From the NCBI GenBank assembly GCA_946807835.1, contig OX327683.1:1307001-1371000 (forward strand): DNA of 64,000 bases. Direction: 5' to 3'. The notes beneath the pieces are model-generated. The model was not told the origin of the DNA, did not search any database, and saw only the letters and a program-made list of their open reading frames with translations. This DNA is from Ailanthus altissimus. Taxonomy: Eukaryota > Streptophyta > Magnoliopsida > Sapindales > Simaroubaceae. The position numbers were made by a program, and so were the translations under genes. This document shows, one piece after another, positions 11,689-23,076 of this stretch (positions are counted from its first letter, which is position 1; each line of letters begins with the position of its first letter).

Positions 11689-12460
11689 TATTAGATATTA
11701 GTGATTCAACAATTATGTATAAGTATGAATTGAGATAAATATCAATTAAAGAGTCAAAAATAATTTAGCACATAAAAATTGTGTGCAGAAAGAGCAAAAC
11801 GAAAAGTCAGAAGAATGAGAACTGTTCACGCGACAGATACTGTTCATGAGGTATTATTTGAGCAACTTATCTGTATTTCATATTTTGGTTCAATTGACTT
11901 TTTTAAATGAGATTTGAACTCTTAAAAATAAAAATTCTTATTCTAACTAGGTTTATGGTATTTAAGAACTTTGTAAGCACTATATAAACTCTTATAAATT
12001 CTTAGAAATAGTCCACATCTAAAGTATTAAGATATAAATATAAGAGATGATAAAAGAGATAAACACACACTAAGTACATGGCACACTAGGATGTAACTTT
12101 TAAGAGGGTATTAGAGATACTAAGAGGTCTTGTAAAGATCATAATAATCTAAAAGATACATAGAAGTTTATAATAGACGATACTAAGAGGTCTTGTAAGA
12201 TCATGGTGATCTATGAGATATTTTATGATTTGAATAATAAAAGAAGCTGAATCATAGATCTCTCATGAACGTAGGCGTTTTGGCAGAACCTCGTACATTT
12301 TATGTCTTGCATTTTTTTTTTATCTTTATTTGTGTGTTATCTTTTATATTCTTAATTATTTATGAGTTAAGACTTTCACACATGTATAGGATAAAAAGGT
12401 ATCAACGCAAAAACTAATCTCATCAAGAAATTAATGCTAAGACTGATTTCTCCTTCAACA
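11689..12460 (+). mobile_element. LTR remnant followed by PBS-like sequence
   Basis: 772 bp starting tattagatattagtgattc (TG mutated to TA) and ending ctccttcaaca. It is followed at once by aaccggtatcaaaattgtg, which resembles an initiator tRNA-Met PBS. It was therefore a 5' LTR with a short stub of internal DNA. It is related at its start to the GC-island LTRs but lacks the GC island. The equivalent LTR in the other duplication copy is at 16621-17462. Confidence 0.65.
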
Positions 12461-12974
12461 AACCGGTATCAAAATTGTGACTGAATTGATACCTAAAAGG
12501 CATTGATTCAAGACCATAGCTTAATATTGCAATATTAATTTTTTACTAAAAATAGTTGTGGGGGGATGTAAAGCGCCTTAACAAACTCATAGAACACGAA
12601 TAAAAATTTTGTGTGGAAGGGGAGTAAATTTTCAAAGTAAAAACTGATAAATGTTAAATTAAAAGTTTCAGGTTAAAATGTCAAGTTTGTAAATTGTAGG
12701 GCTATAGTTTAATATTTCAATTTTTTAGAAAAAAATATATGCAAAATTTTTATTTATTTAAATAAATTTTAGCTAAACTGTCACATAATAATTAAATTTG
12801 CAAAAGAACTAAAAAAAGGAAGCATTTTTTATATGATATAACAAATTCAGATATTTAGAAAAAATATCAAGTTTAATTAGATGAAATATTAATTAAAAAT
12901 TCGATATTAATATTAAAGATAAATATTAATAAAAACTAAAGAAGCATAATGTTTTGAGTCCGATACTTTAAAGT

Positions 12975-13650
12975 GAAAGTAACTTAACTAGTTGTTCTAA
13001 ATATTAATACACCTTATTTGTTTCAAAAAATAAATATATTAATACACTTTATCAAACTCACATTTATATATATCAATTTAGCCTAGTCATTGATATTGAA
13101 GAATTCGAGTTAAGCGTGATATGCTGCTACCATCTCTCAAAAAAATACACAGTACAAAGTGATTGACTGATAACTCTCACATATATATGATCTTCGAATA
13201 ATAAAAAACTTATGATGTGGATTAACCGCTCAAAGAGACTATATAAAAAATATTTTCTAACTCATATGTAGAGACAAATAAATGGATCCAAAGTATGGAC
13301 ATAATTTTTGAACTATTTTCTCTCCATCTTTTACCAAGAATACTAACTAAAGCATTTATCAACCCAGGCCTACCATTCTAAGAATACTAAGGCATTTATC
13401 AACATTTATCAACCCAGACCTACCATTCTAAGAATACTAACTAAGGCATTTATCAAGAAACAATAATGCTGCCCACATTGCAAAAATCTATCATCACACA
13501 TTTTGTTAATGGGACATAATTGGACAGTATTTAGACATAAAGTTGATTCTTTATTAGCTGAAAATTGCATCATCACTCGACAAGAACATAAATAGATATA
13601 AAGTTGATTTCGATGGAGTGCGTGAGTTGTATAATCAATAATTCATATGC
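12975..13650 (+). promoter_or_regulatory. Promoter-like module M1
   Basis: One of four related ~450-680-bp blocks (also 13955-14400, 17740-18312 and the D2 copy 29504-30076). The order is: ctaaatattaatacacctt; tgatattgaagaattc; a stretch ending taaccgctcaaagagac; a TATA box (tatataaaa, about 13240); tagagacaaataaatg; then gaactattttctctcca. That is the arrangement of a core promoter with a short 5' leader, but no coding sequence follows. A 55-60-bp unit (agaatacta…ggcatttatcaac) is locally repeated at 13335-13455. Confidence 0.4.
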
Positions 13651-13954
13651 TCAATAATGACTACCTCTTTAACATTTATCTAGTAGTTAGACTGTTTCTT
13701 TCTTTATTATTATAATTTTTTAATTACCAATACTATATTAGAGATTTATTAGCACAACTAAAATAAAAACTGAAATAAAATATTATTTACATTTATTCAA
13801 ACTTGAATGTACACTTTATATAGAGTAGTAGTGACAATTTGTATAAATAAATCATATTCGTGTCATGTCAATATAAGTTATTAACAAATTTTATTGTATT
13901 TATAAACGATTTGTTTACATAAGGGTGAGTGTTGTGTCAATATGTCAATCCAAA

Positions 13955-14400
13955 ACTAACCTAGTTAGTTTTTCTAAATATTAATACACCTTATCAACTT
14001 AAACCTATCTAATGATATTGAAGAATTCAGGCTAGGCAAAACATGCCACCCACATTCCACTGAAAAATACATTGTATAAGATGACTAACTGATAACTCCC
14101 ACAATTCTAGACCACTTGCGTGACCGTCAAATAATGAGGAACCCACTGCGTAGGTTATGTGCTCGAAGAGGCTATAAAATAAGGAACTTCAACTCATGTG
14201 CAGAGACAAGTAAGTGAATCTTAAATATTTACATAATTGTTGAACTATTTTCTCTCCATATTTCACCAAATTGGATTTAAACATATACCAACGTAGCTAT
14301 GCCATCATAAAGTCCGCTCCATGAATCAATGTAGACATAGGACCCCACTTACTAACCACAGTAATGCTACCCTGCATTGTGAAAATCTACCACTATATAT
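13955..14400 (+). promoter_or_regulatory. Promoter-like module M2
   Basis: A second copy of the module, about 300 bp downstream of M1 and diverged from it. It keeps tgatattgaagaattc, gctcgaagaggctataaaat (TATA near 14172), gcagagacaag and tgaactattttctctcc. Two copies side by side imply tandem duplication of a former promoter region. No open reading frame follows. Confidence 0.4.
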
Positions 14401-15990
14401 TTAGTTGGAAAATTTTCAGTATTAGTACTTATTTTTTAAAAATTATTATTTTTAACCACACATGAAATTTTCAATCTTTCTATAGCTAAAAGATAAAGTT
14501 TAAGTGTAATATCCAATCCCTATTAGTAGTATTAGTGTTCAAATTTCGGTATAAAGTAATGAAGACACTGTGTGGTTACTCGATTTTAACCCTATTAGAA
14601 ATATTTTTTTAATGATGTGCGTGAGAGATATTAGACTTAATTTAATAATTTCACACTCAGTTGGTGCGTGGGACAACTCTAGAATATTTTTAGAATTTTT
14701 CTCTATTAGCTTAGAAAATAAAATTTTAATTTACTATATGAATTTTCATTTAAGGGTTGTGTATAGAACAAACCTTCATTGAGAAAAAAAACCTATATAT
14801 TAAAGAATAAACCAATTAGAAACACTCTCATGGATTGACAAGTTGGGAATTCTAGTTAGTTCCTTGGACTATTCTAACTAGATAGTAACAAATGAATTAA
14901 TTACATACTTAGTTTTCAACCAATGGCACATTAGAAATTTAGAGTAAGTTGAAAGAAAAATTGGTCTTTTGAGGGTGCACTATATGTATGGTAGAAGTGT
15001 GTAAAAATTTTAAGTGATCAAAAGCACAACACTTAGAGCAAAAGAGAGCAAAATTTGTGCAAAAGAAGAAGGGGCTGCTACAGTAAAATTATAGTTTTTT
15101 TTTTAAACATTTTCATGCTTAAGCAAGCTATAATAAGGTCAAGTATAAGTTCCTAAGATCAATTAAAGCCTCCATTAGTGAAAATTCAAGAAAAAAAGAT
15201 AAGAAAAGTATTATTTTGTGAGATTGATATGTGAACTTTCAAGATTACTTCAATTGATGTTCTTATGTGTATTCTTGGTTTAGATTGAGTTAAATTCTAG
15301 TGTAGAGCTTGAACGAGTCATCAAATTGAAGAAAATGGCAAAGTAAGAATTAGGATTTTGGGTGATTTGGATGTAGAGACTTCAATTGGTTATAATTAGG
15401 GCATTAGAATGATATTGGTTTAATTTTGATGCAATTGGAACAAGAAATTGAGAAAAGAAATGTGTTGGAACATAGGGTGAAATTCTGCCACTTTAGGGAT
15501 GTTAGGGATTGAGTTATGTTTTGGTTGAATTGTGATGTATAAATGGTGCCTTATGTAAATTGAATGTATATGGTTGACTGAAAAATCAAAAATGAAGAAA
15601 ATGGGACATAATTGTCCATTTTGGTAAGGTGAAGGATAATTATGTCCAACTAAATTTATAAGACGTTTAATAATTTTTAGGGCACCGAATGATGAGTTAG
15701 ATTAGATTAAATGACTCCGTAAATAAAAATTAGAAAGTAGTATCCATCTAGACTTTGTATGCCGATTAGTAGTTAAATAAGATTCTAGTGTTAGAATTAG
15801 TTCTAATGTCATTTATAGTGCGTAGGTCAAGAAAACTGAGACCGATAATGGGAGCAGAAATCCGGAGTGAAATCGAGCTCGGAGTGATTATGAGTGAAAA
15901 TCTGTCATTTCTTTTATCTTTTATTTATTATGTTTTCGCATAATAAAAATGTATGTTTTATGTTCTTTTAATGTATAAACATGAGTTAGG
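14401..15990. other. Non-genic DNA without recognisable genes
   Basis: AT-rich sequence with no convincing coding frame. The 70-codon frame at 14570-14782 has no family features. Fragments such as gggacataattgtccattttgg (15604-15626) are partly palindromic. It may be the decayed internal part of a large retroelement, but nothing identifies it. Confidence 0.4.
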
Positions 15991-16620
15991 ATCTTGATAT
16001 ATATATATATATGCTTTTACATATTGACACACCGAAAGTACAGGTGTGTCAAACCTGTTGTTGCACTAATTCGTGGCCATTGCTGCATGAAGATGGCCTT
16101 ACGTTTAGAAGTAATCAGATCTCGTTGTTCCATTGGGTTAAGAAGGATTAGCAGTGAGCAGGCCACAATATCTATAACTATTTAATTACCATAAAGCCAA
16201 ATATCCATTAAACATGCTGTCATGCATTTAGTTTTGAACAGCATAAATCTTTTCCACATGTCTTCAACTATTTCCTGTGAAGCCTGTTTTGCCTAAAATT
16301 CTCATGAAAGACAATCTCAGTTGTACAAATGGCAGTTGAGATTCATTATTTCTATATTCGGTTGGTCGTATGTCTATAGCTGTTTATTTTGCATTTATTA
16401 TTTTGTTTGAAGTCCAAAAAAAATTTCTCTTGTTTATTAATTACATCACCAACTTGATTTTTGTTATATTAAACAATAAAAATATTATTTTAAAAGTTTA
16501 GCAGGTGGATCTCCGAATCTGTGGTGCCAAAAATACAATTAATTTTGTCATATGTCATGTTCTGATTCCAATGCATATGAATTGTATCCTTTTGTTTACT
16601 AATTATTTTTAGCTCTTAAT

Positions 16621-17462
16621 TGTTAAAATTTAATAATTCAATAATTATGTATAGATATGAATTTAAATAGATACAAAATAAAAAATCAGCAAGAATTTTA
16701 ATATGCAAAAGTAGTGCAAAGAAAATAACAAAACGAAAAGTTAGAAGAATAGTACTGTTTACATGGCAAGAATTGTTCACACGATAGGTACTATTTATAA
16801 GATACTATTTATGCGAGTACTATTTACGCTGAATTTAGATTCTTACAAATAAATACTCTTATTCTAGGTAGGTTTAAGGTTTTTATGAACTTTATACGCA
16901 CTACATAAACTCTTGTAAACCCTTAGAAATAGTAAAATACATAAATCATTAAAATGTAAATATAAGAGATGATAGAGGAGTTAAGTAGACACTAAGTGCG
17001 CGGTACATTAAGGTGTAATCTTTGGTGGTGTCTTTGTGTAAACAAAATGATAACCAAAATATCCTTTTGAAGGCGCTTGAGTTATTTTGTATTCCTTAGG
17101 TAAAATCTCTTATGGAATACAAAAAGGTCTTATAAAGATTATAGTGATTTAGGAGATACTCAAAGGTCTACAATAAAAAATACTAAGAGGTCATATAAGA
17201 TCATAGTGATCTAGGAGATACTTTGTTATTTAATTAATAAAAGAAGTAAGATTATGGATCTCTCATAGACGTAAGCATTTTGGCAAAATTATGTATATTT
17301 TATATCTTGCGATTTATTTTTTTATCCTATTGGTGTATTAATCTTTCGTGTTATTGATGATTTGTGAGTTAAGACTTTTTACACATACATAGAGTAAAAA
17401 GATATTAGCGTAAAGGCTAATTTCATAGACAAATTAGTGTTAAGGCTAATTTCTCCTTCAAT
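16621..17462 (+). mobile_element. LTR remnant (copy B)
   Basis: 842 bp starting tgttaaaatttaataattc and ending ctccttcaata (CA mutated to TA), followed by a degraded PBS-like aattagtattaaaac. It is homologous to 11689-12460. The left end of the D duplication (16690) falls 69 bp inside it. In D2 the LTR therefore lacks its first 69 bp (28454-29226). Confidence 0.65.
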
Positions 17463-17739
17463 AAATTAGTATTAAAACTATAGCTGAATTGATACCTAAA
17501 AGGTATTAATTAGAAAACATCTAAAATTTTAATTATTTAAATAAATTTTAGCTAAACTATCATCTAATAATTAAATTTGTAAAAGAATTAAAAAAACAAG
17601 CATTTTTTTAATGATATAACTAATCAAGATATTTATAAAAATATAAAGTTTAATTAGATATAATATTAATTGAAGACTCGATATTAATATTAAAGATAAA
17701 TATTAATAAAAATTAAAAAAGCATAATGTTTTGAGTTAA

Positions 17740-18312
17740 ATACTTCAACCTGAAACTAACCTAATTAGTTTTTCTAAATATTAACACACCTTATTAATTT
17801 AGCCTATTCTTTGATATTGAAGAATTCGAGTTAAGCAGAACGTGCTGCCATGTTCCTCCAAAACCAATACATAGTACAAAGTAATTGACTAATAACTCCC
17901 ACACGTATATGACCCTCGAATAATAAAATACTTATGACATTGTTTAACCGCTCGAAGAGACTATATAAAAAGGATTTTCAACTCACATGCAGAGACAAAT
18001 AAATGAATCCTAAGTATCAACATAATATTTGAACTATTTTCTCTCCATTTTTTGCCAAGAATACTGACTAAAGTATTTATCAACATTTATCAACCCATGC
18101 CTACCATGACAAAGTACTCTCCATGAAACAATAATGATATCCATTTTACGAAAATCTACCACCACACATTTTTGTTGATAGTTGCCTGATCTAACAGTAT
18201 TTAGACTAAAGTTGATTCTTTGTTAGCTAAAAATTGCATCATCACTCGACAATAACATAAATAGAAATAAAGCTGATTTTGACAGGTTGCATGAGCTGTA
18301 TAACCAATAATT
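17740..18312 (+). promoter_or_regulatory. Promoter-like module M3
   Basis: Third copy of the module. It has tgatattgaagaattcgag, taaccgctcgaagagac, a TATA box (tatataaaa, about 17963), gcagagacaaataaatg and gaactattttctctcc. It aligns with M1 over its full length, ending aataattca. A CACTA-type terminus follows, where M1 continues with tatgctcaataatg. Its identical D2 copy is at 29504-30076. Confidence 0.4.
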
Positions 18313-18314
18313 CA

Positions 18315-18660
18315 CACTACTAAAAAAATGGTCTTCACTAAAACTAAGTTAGTGTTAATAAAAGATTTTATTGACACTATTTTATAGTGTTAGTATTGCT
18401 CAAACCAAAAAATTGTTGACACAATTTATAGTGTTAATAAATCTTTAATACCATGGTATCAGCAAATCTCTGACACCACAATATCAGAGAATTCTTGTTA
18501 CTATATTATCAGTGAATCTCTAACACTATGGTATCAGAGAATCACTGACACCTTGGTATAAGAGAATCACTAATACTATCATATCAGAGATTTATTGATA
18601 CTATAGTATCAAAAAAACGGTAATATCATGGTGTCAATAATATATTATTATTCTTTTATG
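18315..18660 (+). mobile_element. CACTA-type transposon terminus with subterminal repeats
   Basis: Starts cactactaaaaaaatgg, the classic terminal inverted repeat of plant CACTA (En/Spm) elements. Seven degenerate subterminal units with a ggtatcagagaatc-like core follow at about 18454, 18481, 18507, 18530, 18559, 18583 and 18607, roughly 26-30 bp apart. The paralogous site at 13643/13644 lacks it, which fixes the boundary. No matching opposite terminus was found and no transposase frame is present, so the extent is unknown. Confidence 0.65.
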
Positions 18661-19264
18661 ACAATTTAATTAAATTAGCTTTCTAATAGTTTAAAATTAT
18701 AATTAATTGACCCGAGTATTTAATATATATTTAAACTTAAATTCTATAACATTTAAATATATTCCAAATTGCTAAGTAGTATGAAACATCATCTTTCAAC
18801 CACTATAATCAAAATATCATAAAAGTACATTCAACTTAGTTTCATAAATATTGTAAACATGCCAAATTAATTGAAAAATACCCCAAACATCCTAGTATTT
18901 GAAGTTTAGTTAAATATATAGGCCGTCATATAAACTTGTAGAAATCAACAATCCATCAAAAAAGTTAAAGCAATCCATCCACAACTTAACGGGCATCGAG
19001 CAAAATAATCCACAATCACCTTTATCTAAGTAAATATAAATACATGACTAAATATATTTAAAAAAAAACTTAAGCAATATACTTGACTTATAAGATATTG
19101 CAATGATAGTACAAGAATAAAAAAACACATCCAAACTAGGTTAGAGAACAAAAACAAGATATGGTTAGTTGTTGAACTAGATAGCATAAAAGCTTAAAGA
19201 AGATGCAAATGCTAAAGTGTGCTTTATAGAATGTATCATTTAAAGAAGATAGCATAAAGGTAAA
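18661..19264. other. Interior or flank of CACTA fragment, non-coding
   Basis: AT-rich sequence with no coding region. It could be the inside of a non-autonomous CACTA element or older DNA. Its D2 copy is at 30425-31028. Confidence 0.4.
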
Positions 19265-21956
19265 GCATCAACCCATACCTAACAACACTTAGAGATCAGA
19301 CTATGAAAAGTCTCTATCATATGTAGAATCTATTGCCGCAGTCGGATCTTAGGCACGTGGGTGTATGCATGTGCAATTGTGTCTATTGCCTAACACAGCG
19401 AAAATATAAATTTTATAATAAACACAATAAATAAATATATTAATCACATTAATATATTAATAAGGTTAGAGAACTCACCAAACGTGTAACATTATACACA
19501 TATTTTTTTTGGAGTCCGCATGGAGGCTAACTCATATACAGTTCTAGTTACCAACTCGGTGGACTTGGTGAGCAGCAGCTCCATATTCAGCCTAGGATTA
19601 ACTTTTAATCCCTAAAATGGGCGGGAGTGAATTTACATTATTTTCTCCAACAGGATAAGAAATGGAGAATTTGGAGCAATTCATAATTACTCCAATTAGA
19701 AGCAGAGGAAAAAATGAAATAATTTCATTTTTCCTCTCTTCCTTTTTTTTTTCTTTCTTTCTTTTCTTCTTTCTCTTTTCTTTCTTCTCCATTTCTCTCT
19801 TCTCTTTCTCTCGGCTGAATGGCCAATTTCTTGCTCCTCTTCTCTTTCTTTTGCTTTATATATATATATAAAATATAATATAATAGTAATATAATAATAT
19901 ATATTCTATAATATGAAAAGGAGAGAGAGAGAGAGAATGATTATTTAACAATTAAATAATCATAGTATATCATGACCATTTTTTTCCTCATGAATAGTTA
20001 TCAAGTTTATCTCTAGTGGGTTCTACCAAATTTCACACTTAGGTAAACTCGGCTGAGGGTCCACAATATGCTATGTGTCCTTATACAATTAGTAAATAAC
20101 AATTATTAACTAATTGTTGTATTTAACACTTAAATACAGACACGCACGTATTCCCGTGGAATCGCTGACTATTGCTGGATTAAACAATTTAATCTGGCAC
20201 GCTGCCCCTGTGCTTAATGAGTACACTCTATATTGCGAGACTCGTTAGGTCCTATGCTTGATTCGTCAAATGAAACTATTCTATGAGTCCGTAAGCAATG
20301 CCCCACGCATACATCACAGATATACAAATCAACTCGTTGAACCATACAAGCTGAGGTTCCAACGTATATGTATAGTCCTTCCGTCATGATATTCAGGATG
20401 TGCAGGGATATAGATTATCACTGTCAAATCCCCATATGCTCATCCATGTCCTATCTCCAGACTTGTATCTTAATGAACAATATGTGCAAACTCTTTTGCC
20501 ATATTGTGCTACCCAGGCAGAACTCTTTCCCGGGATGATTGCTTATGGCCACAAGACTTTCTGAGATACAGTCTCGAAGCATCTGAATATCTAACTCCAT
20601 ATAAGAGCTTACGGATGTCATATCTATACGCACGGAACTCCATAAGCATCGGACCATACCCAGCAACACCCAGCGGTCACACCATGAAAGGTCTGTGACA
20701 TGTGTAAAACTAAAGTATGGTGGATCACTTATAAGCCTACCGTGGAACTCAGGTCAAAGGACCATGTATACTACTCAACTTGAGAGAACCCTCCGTTGAC
20801 GGCTTATGTCAAATGTCTATCGGAATCCCTCGTGAGTCTGTCCCATATCCAGTCTTAATTGGATACCCATATGTCAATACGAGCTCTAAGCTCATGGTCG
20901 GTCAGGAACGATCATCTATACCCGATAGATACGACATATGCTAATCTATATATAAAAAAGGTATCCACCGATAGACCCGCATCGGTAAAAATCGATTAGG
21001 GACTATTATTCAAGAACATACTTGCGCAACATGTATTTTCTGGCACCTGAATGCAACTCTTACAACTATGCAGTTACTAGTATATTCTCAGGTTTATGTC
21101 CCATTACAGACAAGGCTCCAATTCTTGGATCCGCTGAGTATTATAACCAGCTAACACTTAATTGTGCTAACATTTAGCAATTATATGTCTTAGCGTGGCT
21201 AACTATGAGCCATTACCTAAACACTTATAGATCTGATCTGAAGGAGTTCAGATCTACAATGTCTGTAGAAATACATAATACCATATAATTGAGTATTAGC
21301 AATTTAATGAGAATGTACACTTGTATAAATACACAAATATTTGTACATTGAGGGATGGCACGTAAGTATCAACCCTAAGAGAATCAAAGTATGATGGATC
21401 ACTCACAAGCCCACTGTGATGCTCAAATCGAAGGACTACGAATACTGCTCAACTTAAAAAAATATTCTATTGACGGCTCTATGGGATGTTTATTAGAGGT
21501 CTTCATGAGTCTATTTAGCACCCAGTCGTTACTTAATACTCACATGCCTATACAAGCTTCCACTAAGACAATGATTTGCTAAGACTAACCCGTCTAGGCA
21601 ATTTAAACATTGACACACACTGATCTATAAGGAATACCAATTGACCTATGTTGACAACTATGGATCTGGAATGATGTTTTTAAGAACATATGGCATAATG
21701 ACATTTCTTAGCACCACCTACAACTTCTTACAACTATGTCATTACGAATATATTCCTAAATTTTGTCCTTATTTCAAACAAGGTTCTAACTTTTTGAATT
21801 GATAACTCTTAGCATTGACCTAAACTCTTTTAGATTAGATTTAAACTCTTTTAGATCTATAATGTCTAAAATATTACAAGCTTATTACCATATTAGATAA
21901 AAATATTTATTGTTTATTAGAATGGCATATAAGTACCATCTCCAATAACTTTCACT
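19265..21956 (-). mobile_element. Nested or tandem minus-strand copia LTR remnants
   Basis: Three diverged partial copies of the same LTR-like sequence lie head to tail: 21956-21358, 21385-20650 (continuing to about 19500) and a short piece at 19330-19265. Shared landmarks include ggatcac..aagccta, gactcatgagg-type and atggcatataagtac/atggcacgtaagtat. On the minus strand the outermost begins tattggagatgg (TG mutated) right after a purine-rich tract and a degenerate copia C-terminus, as expected for a 3' LTR. Small frames here (for example 20451-20669) are not genes. Confidence 0.5.
19858..19936. repeat. Simple repeats (AT)n and (GA)n
   Basis: tatatatatata at about 19859-19870 and gagagagagaga at about 19921-19935, bracketing AT-rich sequence. 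A small perfect hairpin (atgattattta with its complement) follows at 19937-19963. The D2 copies are 11,764 bp further on. Confidence 0.8.
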
Positions 21957-22205
21957 TACTCTAGTGCTATTCTCAATGATATCTAATACTCATTGACTCC
22001 ATGTGTTTTTCAAACACTTAGGATTTAAGGTCTTAGTGAGCAAGTTTGCTACATTTTATCGTCACATGCTTAGACATCTAGTATGCCCTTTACTTGAGCA
22101 ATTGCCCTATTATTGTCGTAATCTCGTGGAATGAGATCCACTAAACTTATGACTATCTCGAGCTTTGTGACAAACTTGTTTTTAAGAATATGCTACATAA
22201 GGGAT
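21957..22205 (-). pseudogene. Copia polyprotein C-terminus, degenerate
   Basis: Minus-strand frames with stops and a frameshift recall the end of a copia RNase H: a DNNxAIAQ-like segment near 22120, then ANLLTKTLNPK-like residues near 22060-22030, the place of the conserved A-D-x-x-T-K-x-L motif. A purine-rich tract and LTR-like DNA follow downstream on the same strand. The match is weak but in the correct order. The D2 copy is at 33721-33969. Confidence 0.5.
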
Positions 22206-23076
22206 AAAGATAATTTTACCCTAATATTTTAGGCTAATTAACAACTTCACCCATGTTAGATATAAAATACCCAATTTTGCCCTAATTCGTTAATTTTTGT
22301 CATTACTTTGAATGAAAATTTATATTGAATATACTTTTACTATTTTTACCCTCAATATATAAATGGATATGTGTCATTGTATGATTTGTTATAAATGACA
22401 CGTGTCATTGTATAATTGGTTATATTATTAATAAAATAAATTAAAAATAAAAACTGACACTGTCGCCAGAAACGGCGGCCGGTCGGCCACTGGCGACAGT
22501 TTTTTAGCAATACGCCGACAACAAAACTTTATCAAATTTACATTATTAGACTCTATTTTTCTTAATCTACACAATGATATGATCATTTTTGGTAGCAGCA
22601 GCCACCAACGATCGCCGACTACCACCATTAAACGATTGGGCGGTGATTTACATTGCCACCACAGAAGGATAGATCGACCACCACGGAACAGAACAAAAGA
22701 GAACACAAAGATGAATTTGATTGCAAAAAATTGAATTAGATGTTGCTACAAAATTTAATTCTACACTCACTACCAAAAAAAAAAAATATTCCACTAGAAT
22801 GTCTATATATATAGAGATCCTTGTGTAGGGCTGTGCTTTAGTATAAAGGCTATGCAATAGGAAATACGTATATCTCTTTTGTGCAAAAGCCACTAAGTAC
22901 TGACCTCAATTATATTAAAGTTACTAATCAAACAATTGGGGACTATCAATTTACGCTTTCACGTGGCAAGATGACTCTTCACGCTAATGTAGCCATACTT
23001 TTAACACCCCCCACCCCCCTCTCTCTAATGCAATAAAGTTAACTTTATTGTGTGGTTTCATTCGAATATTCCTTTT
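22206..23076. other. Non-genic DNA with a GC-rich hairpin
   Basis: Mostly AT-rich. The exception is 22455-22680, which contains cggcggccggtcggcc and similar GC-rich runs, and a stem of 11 bp (22459-22469 with 22490-22500). Open frames at 22428-22893 have no family features. A CACGTG G-box lies near 22962 and a C-rich tract at 23004-23017. This is the pre-insertion flank of the long-LTR copia element. Confidence 0.45.
22459..22500. repeat. GC-rich inverted repeat (hairpin)
   Basis: actgtcgccag pairs perfectly with ctggcgacagt across a 20-base GC-rich loop. It stands out from the AT-rich surroundings. A T-run follows at once, so it looks like a bacterial-type terminator, but in a plant nucleus that reading has no support. 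D2 copy at 34223-34264. Confidence 0.6.

Larger units (their letters stand above)
11035..13650. repeat. Old segmental duplication, copy A
   Basis: This block aligns, with many substitutions and gaps, to 16060-18312. It starts with a conserved ~125-bp stretch (gccgcatgaagatggcc … caatatctataactg, 11045-11160). It continues through cacgtgtcttcaa, the LTR at 11689-12460 and the promoter-like module at 12975-13650. It is far more diverged than the 10-kb D duplication, so it is a separate, much older event. Confidence 0.75.
16060..18312. repeat. Old segmental duplication, copy B
   Basis: Diverged counterpart of 11035-13650: conserved 125-bp block (16065-16190), LTR (16621-17462), then module M3 (17740-18312). 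From 16690 onward it is also part of the recent D duplication. The alignment with copy A stops exactly where the CACTA-type terminus begins (18315). Confidence 0.75.

Noticed and set aside
19598..19871. Lys/Glu-rich and Phe/Ser-rich frames on opposite strands
   Set aside because: Low-complexity poly-pyrimidine tract, with no start context or domain. The frames at 24883-25226 and the D2 copies are rejected for the same reason.
22459..22510. Hairpin plus T-run as a rho-independent terminator
   Set aside because: Structure alone fits, but the genome is eukaryotic and no transcribed gene ends there.
22428..22893. Minus-strand frames of 92 and 81 codons
   Set aside because: No family features. 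They are repeated at 34192-34657 only because of the D duplication.
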